A stretch of DNA of 64,000 bases, taken from the NCBI RefSeq assembly GCF_014692505.1, contig NZ_JACNYK010000003.1, forward strand, positions 248,001 to 312,000, written 5' to 3'. The notes beneath the pieces were generated by a model, which saw only the letters and a list, made by a program, of their open reading frames with translations, searched no databases and was not told the origin of the DNA. Below are positions 60,710 through 64,000 of this stretch, one piece after another; the stretch's first letter is position 1; each line of letters starts with the position of its first letter. This DNA comes from Sphingobacterium arenae (GTDB lineage: Bacteria > Bacteroidota > Bacteroidia > Sphingobacteriales > Sphingobacteriaceae). Both the position numbers and the translations under genes were made by a program.

Positions 60710-61660
60710 ATGGATATATCGGTTGTTGTTCCTTTATATAATGAGGCGGAATCTTTACCTGAATTAACAGATTGGATTCGCCGGGTGATGAACGAACACG
60801 GGTTTTCCTATGAAATTATTTTAGTGGATGATGGAAGTAACGATACGTCGTGGAAAGTCATCGAGGGGCTAAAGCTTCACCACGAACAGATTGTAGGTGT
60901 TAAATTTCGACGTAATTATGGTAAATCTGCTGCGTTAAATATAGGTTTCGACGCCGCACAAGGAGATGTAGTGGTTACTATGGATGCGGACTTACAGGAC
61001 AGCCCGGATGAGATACCGGAACTGTATGACCGTATAACGAACCGTGGTGCTGATCTAGTTTCTGGTTGGAAACAAAAACGTTACGACCCGCTGACCAAAA
61101 CGATTCCTACAAAACTGTTTAATTCCGTAACACGTAAGATGTCGGGAATACACAATTTACATGATTTTAATTGTGGATTGAAGGCCTATCGTCGAGACGT
61201 GGTGAAAAGTGTTGAAGTCTATGGAGAAATGCACCGTTATATACCGGTTTTGGCAAAATGGGCAGGGTTTACGAATATACAAGAACAGATTGTAAAGCAT
61301 TATCCTCGTAAATATGGAACGACAAAGTTTGGCCCGGGGCGTTTTGTTAAAGGCTTTTTGGATTTACTTTCTATTTTTTTTGTAGGAAAATTTGGTAAAC
61401 GTCCGATGCACTTTTTTGGAACTATCGGCGTGTTGAGTTTCCTGGTTGGATTTTTTATCACCTGTTATTTAATATTTGAAAAGCTGAGAAGTATTGCCGA
61501 AGGTACCGTATACCGCAATATAACAGACCAACCGTTGTTTTATCTCTCTCTTGTCGCTATTTTGATCGGGACACAATTATTTTTGACAGGTTTTATTGCT
61601 GAACTTGTATCCCGTAGTTCTCTGGAACGAAATCAATATCATATCGAAAAAGAAATTTAG
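60710..61660 (+). CDS. Family-2 glycosyltransferase (DPM1/GtrB-like)
   Basis: I choose ATG 60710 (MDISVVVPLYNEAES), immediately after the DUF4199 stop; the frame is open back to 60626, inside the upstream gene. The 316-aa protein has a GT-A domain with VDDGSND and MDADLQDSPDE, then YPRKYGTTKFGPGRF and two C-terminal membrane helices. It resembles polyprenyl-phosphate sugar transferases that build lipid-linked sugars. The second GT2 gene follows 3 bp downstream. Confidence 0.9.
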   Translation: MDISVVVPLYNEAESLPELTDWIRRVMNEHGFSYEIILVDDGSNDTSWKVIEGLKLHHEQIVGVKFRRNYGKSAALNIGFDAAQGDVVVTMDADLQDSPDEIPELYDRITNRGADLVSGWKQKRYDPLTKTIPTKLFNSVTRKMSGIHNLHDFNCGLKAYRRDVVKSVEVYGEMHRYIPVLAKWAGFTNIQEQIVKHYPRKYGTTKFGPGRFVKGFLDLLSIFFVGKFGKRPMHFFGTIGVLSFLVGFFITCYLIFEKLRSIAEGTVYRNITDQPLFYLSLVAILIGTQLFLTGFIAELVSRSSLERNQYHIEKEI

Positions 61661-61663
61661 TGT

Positions 61664-62659
61664 ATGTTTTTATCGATTGTGATTCCCTTGTATAACCGAC
61701 CACAGGAAATTGGTGAGCTTTTGGAGTCACTAACGCAACAACGATATGCGCCTTTTGAGGTTATCGTAGTGGAGGACGGTTCGTCTAAACCCGCCAAACA
61801 TATAGTAGAAAGTTATCAAGACAGACTAGACATTCATTATTATGAAAAGAAAAATGAAGGGCAGGGGTTTGCACGCAATTATGGATTCTTGAAGGCAAAA
61901 GGAGATTATTTTATCGTTTTTGATTCGGACATTATCGTACCTGCGGATTACTTGCAACGCGTAGTTGGTGCTATACAACGTGATGGTTGGGATGCCTTTG
62001 GAGGGCCAGATGCTGCTCACTCTTCCTTTACCGATATTCAAAAAGCTATATCTTATTCGATGACCAGTCCATTTACAACGGGAGGAATCCGAGGAAGTAA
62101 AAAGCATGTTGGGCAGTTTCATCCGCGGAGTTTTAACATGGGGCTATCTAGAGAGGTTTATGAGCATACCGGAGGATTTAAATTATCCCGTCGTTCGGAG
62201 GACATTGAGTTGAGTATTCGAATGATTCAGCGAGGCTTTAAGGTAGGATTGATTCCCGAAGCTTTCGTATATCATAAACGCAGAGCTACATTTGAGCAGT
62301 TTTTTAAACAAACCCAAGGTTTCGGGAAAGGACGTATCGATATTTATAAGCTTTTTCCGCAAGAACTGAAGATAGTACACGTACTCCCGGCTTTTTTTGT
62401 TGTAGGATTGGTTTGCCTGTTATTTTGTAATCTGATTACCTGGGCCAGAAGGGGGCAAATTCCAATGTTGACCCTGTTATGTAATATCGGTAATGTACTA
62501 TTTTTAATCTACACCTGTTTATTGTTTTTGCATGCCTGGATCTGTACGAAACGTATAACTGTAGCTGGATTGGCCGTAATGGCAGCTTATACACAGCTGA
62601 TAGCCTACGGTTTAGGTTTCATCGGTAATTGTATGGATCGGGTGGTGTGGAAAAAATAG
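61664..62659 (+). CDS. Family-2 glycosyltransferase, membrane-associated
   Basis: The 331-aa protein has an N-terminal GT-A domain: LSIVIPLYNRPQEIGELLES, VEDGSSKPAKHIVE, the DSD metal motif in FIVFDSDIIVPADY, RSEDIELSIRMIQRG, and three C-terminal hydrophobic segments (about 240-325). It is probably an inner-membrane glycosyltransferase with an unknown acceptor. It follows the previous GT2 gene by 3 bp. A 58-bp spacer separates it from the 90-aa gene. Confidence 0.88.
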   Translation: MFLSIVIPLYNRPQEIGELLESLTQQRYAPFEVIVVEDGSSKPAKHIVESYQDRLDIHYYEKKNEGQGFARNYGFLKAKGDYFIVFDSDIIVPADYLQRVVGAIQRDGWDAFGGPDAAHSSFTDIQKAISYSMTSPFTTGGIRGSKKHVGQFHPRSFNMGLSREVYEHTGGFKLSRRSEDIELSIRMIQRGFKVGLIPEAFVYHKRRATFEQFFKQTQGFGKGRIDIYKLFPQELKIVHVLPAFFVVGLVCLLFCNLITWARRGQIPMLTLLCNIGNVLFLIYTCLLFLHAWICTKRITVAGLAVMAAYTQLIAYGLGFIGNCMDRVVWKK

Positions 62660-62717
62660 GACGCAACCCTATCCGATAATAAGATAAAGTTTTTTAATTT
62701 GCTTAAAATTTAAAATT

Positions 62718-62990
62718 GTGCTAGCATTTACTCAACATAATTTAGGAAAATTAGAGGATCTTTTTGCTACATTGGGCTACCGAGTGCGATATGAAAAAGG
62801 TTCCTTTCGTACGGGAGCATGTGTACTCCAGGATACGCGGGTTATTGTGGTTAACCGGTTTTCGAATTTAGAAATCCGAATTCAGTCATTAGTCCAATTA
62901 TTGTGTAATATGGAAGTGGAAGTTGCACGATTAGATGAGAAGAAAACGGCATTTTATAAAATGATCAAGAAAGAAGAGGCGGCACTTTGA
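62718..62990 (+). CDS. Small hypothetical protein next to the MBL hydrolase
   Basis: The start is GTG at 62718 (reads MLAFTQHNLGKLEDLFATLG). The 90-aa product has an alternating helix-strand-helix pattern with VRYEKGSFRTGACVLQDTRV and a C-terminal basic helix (KKTAFYKMIKKEEAAL). I do not recognise a functional domain. Its stop overlaps the TTG start of the MBL gene by 4 bp, so the pair is translationally coupled, which supports that it is real. Confidence 0.75.
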   Translation: MLAFTQHNLGKLEDLFATLGYRVRYEKGSFRTGACVLQDTRVIVVNRFSNLEIRIQSLVQLLCNMEVEVARLDEKKTAFYKMIKKEEAAL

Positions 62991-63757
62991 AGGTAACTTT
63001 TTTAGGTACGGGAACTTCACAAGGCGTACCTGTTATTGCTTGCCAATGTGCGGTATGCCGGTCGACCGACACACGAGATAAGCGCTTGCGCACATCTATT
63101 ATGATTCGATGTGACGATGATACAAATATGGTCGTTGACACCGGTCCGGATTTTCGTTATCAGATGTTGCGAGCGGGCGTACGGCGGTTGGATGCGGTTT
63201 TAGTGACGCATGCGCATAAAGACCATATTGCTGGTATGGATGACGTTCGCGCATTTAATTATCAACAACAGCAATCCATCCCTGTATACGGAACTGTCGT
63301 CACACATGAGTCGCTTAAACGTGAATTTTATTACGCGTTTGGCGAACAAAAATATCCAGGTGTACCGCGACTAGAGCTTCGACCCATTGTGGCCGGAGAA
63401 ACTTTTCGTGTAGGAACACAAAGTATTATACCGATCGAAGTGATGCATTATCAGATGCCCGTAATGGGGTTTCGCGTAGGAAATTTTGCCTATATTACGG
63501 ATGCTAAAACGGTGTCAGACGAGTCGAAAGCGCTCTTGAAAGGTGTACATACGTTAGTTGTAAACGCATTACAAGAAGAACCACACATATCTCATTTCAC
63601 CAAAGAAGAAGCGATCGCATTTGCCGAGGATATCCAAGCTACGACTACCTATCTGACGCATATCAGCCACCGATTTGGAAAACACGAAGATATCGAAAAA
63701 ATGCTTCCCGAGGGTGTTTACGTGGCGTACGACGGTCTTGTTATTGATACTCAATAG
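62987..63757 (+). CDS. MBL-fold metallo-hydrolase (PhnP-like)
   Basis: The start is TTG at 62987 (reads MKVTFLGTGTSQGVPVIAC). The 256-aa protein has the metallo-beta-lactamase motif THAHKDHIAGMDD, then EVMHYQMPVMGFRVGNFAYITD and TYLTHISHRFGKHE. Two Cys pairs (CQCAVCRS) near residue 20 suggest an extra structural zinc, as in PhnP phosphodiesterases. It hydrolyses a phosphodiester or lactone-like substrate; which is unknown. It overlaps the upstream 90-aa gene by 4 bp. Confidence 0.92.
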   Translation: MKVTFLGTGTSQGVPVIACQCAVCRSTDTRDKRLRTSIMIRCDDDTNMVVDTGPDFRYQMLRAGVRRLDAVLVTHAHKDHIAGMDDVRAFNYQQQQSIPVYGTVVTHESLKREFYYAFGEQKYPGVPRLELRPIVAGETFRVGTQSIIPIEVMHYQMPVMGFRVGNFAYITDAKTVSDESKALLKGVHTLVVNALQEEPHISHFTKEEAIAFAEDIQATTTYLTHISHRFGKHEDIEKMLPEGVYVAYDGLVIDTQ

Positions 63758-63838
63758 GATAACACGACAATATTCAAAACTTTTCTTATCCTTCCCTGTT
63801 TTATTATAGAAATAGTATTCATTTAATCTCTATATGTC

Positions 63839-63991
63839 ATGGGAAACATTCTTTATTTAATCGCAGTTATTTTGGTTATTATTTGGGCTGTTAGCTTTTT
63901 TGGTGGATATGCTTCAGGGGGTATTATCCATATCCTGTTAGTGATTGCCATTATAGCGATTCTCTTACGTTTGATACGAGGAGCTGCTTAA
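63839..63991 (+). CDS. lmo0937-family small membrane protein
   Basis: A 50-aa ORF begins at ATG 63839 (MGNILYLIAVILVIIWAVSF) and ends in LLRLIRGAA with TAA at 63989-63991. Two hydrophobic helices (about 3-20 and 30-46) flank a GGYASGG turn. This matches the lmo0937 family of tiny two-helix membrane proteins that is widespread in bacteria and of unknown function. It lies 81 bp after the MBL gene on the same strand. Confidence 0.82.
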   Translation: MGNILYLIAVILVIIWAVSFFGGYASGGIIHILLVIAIIAILLRLIRGAA

Positions 63992-64000
63992 TAATTCGTT

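Overview
The window is a 64 kb chromosomal stretch of a Bacteroidota bacterium, most likely family Sphingobacteriaceae (Sphingobacterium, Pedobacter or Olivibacter type; genus not resolved). The evidence is the moderately AT-rich sequence, -7 promoter elements of the TAnnTTTG type in front of many genes, weak ribosome-binding sites, SPI lipoproteins, CarboxypepD_reg/DUF5686, DUF4838, DUF1573 and DUF4199 proteins, TPR-AraC hybrid regulators and a MuiA/DUF4139 protein. No phage, insertion sequence, CRISPR array or restriction system is visible; most of the window is core housekeeping DNA.

Layout. 1-3.8 kb: start of prmC (cut by the window edge), ribD and small stand-alone proteins (ankyrin, SRPBCC, VOC). 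3.8-9 kb: Crp/Fnr regulator, a large DUF5686 outer-membrane protein and a long RluA-type pseudouridine synthase. 9-13 kb: Dps, DoxX, a DEAD-box helicase and a seven-helix membrane AraC regulator. 13.5-23.8 kb: a tightly packed co-directional operon (HEAT membrane protein, processive GT2 glycosyltransferase, TPR plus beta-barrel porin, DUF4838 lipoprotein, DUF1573 lipoprotein, a small membrane protein and a TPR-AraC regulator). It has the parts list of a synthase-dependent exopolysaccharide machine but differs from Pga, Bcs, Alg and Pel, and is the best candidate in the window for an undescribed system. 23.8-25.0 kb: an accessory scar beside tRNA-Ser, with a CotH-like gene remnant, a 21-bp periodic repeat of about 22 units that encodes heptapeptides, and a decayed copy of the tRNA 3' end.

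25-39.5 kb: GH25 muramidase, CNNM/CorC-type protein, a NahK-like sugar kinase with a CBM9-like protein, a PLP deaminase divergent from RluD, a class IV aminotransferase, an amino-acid permease, a MuiA-like protein, the feoA-feoB-small Cys protein iron operon, a ZIP transporter and a PAP2 phosphatase. 39.7-48.8 kb: glmM, the rpsF-rpsR-rplI ribosomal operon, a cupin_8 protein, HU, a ureohydrolase, Ppx/GppA, tRNA-Leu and two PhnB-like VOC proteins. 48.8-56.9 kb: DgkA-type kinase, large catalase, a two-gene Hdr-like Fe-S module, then the co-directional genes for a deoxyinosine glycosylase, PurM, a RimB-like protease and RimK. 57-64 kb: ubiX and a co-directional run (dihydroorotase homologue without most of its catalytic residues, an acidic helical protein, DUF4199, two GT2 enzymes, a 90-aa protein, MBL hydrolase), ending with a 50-aa lmo0937-family membrane protein.

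Functions were assigned from motifs read by eye; no database search was run.
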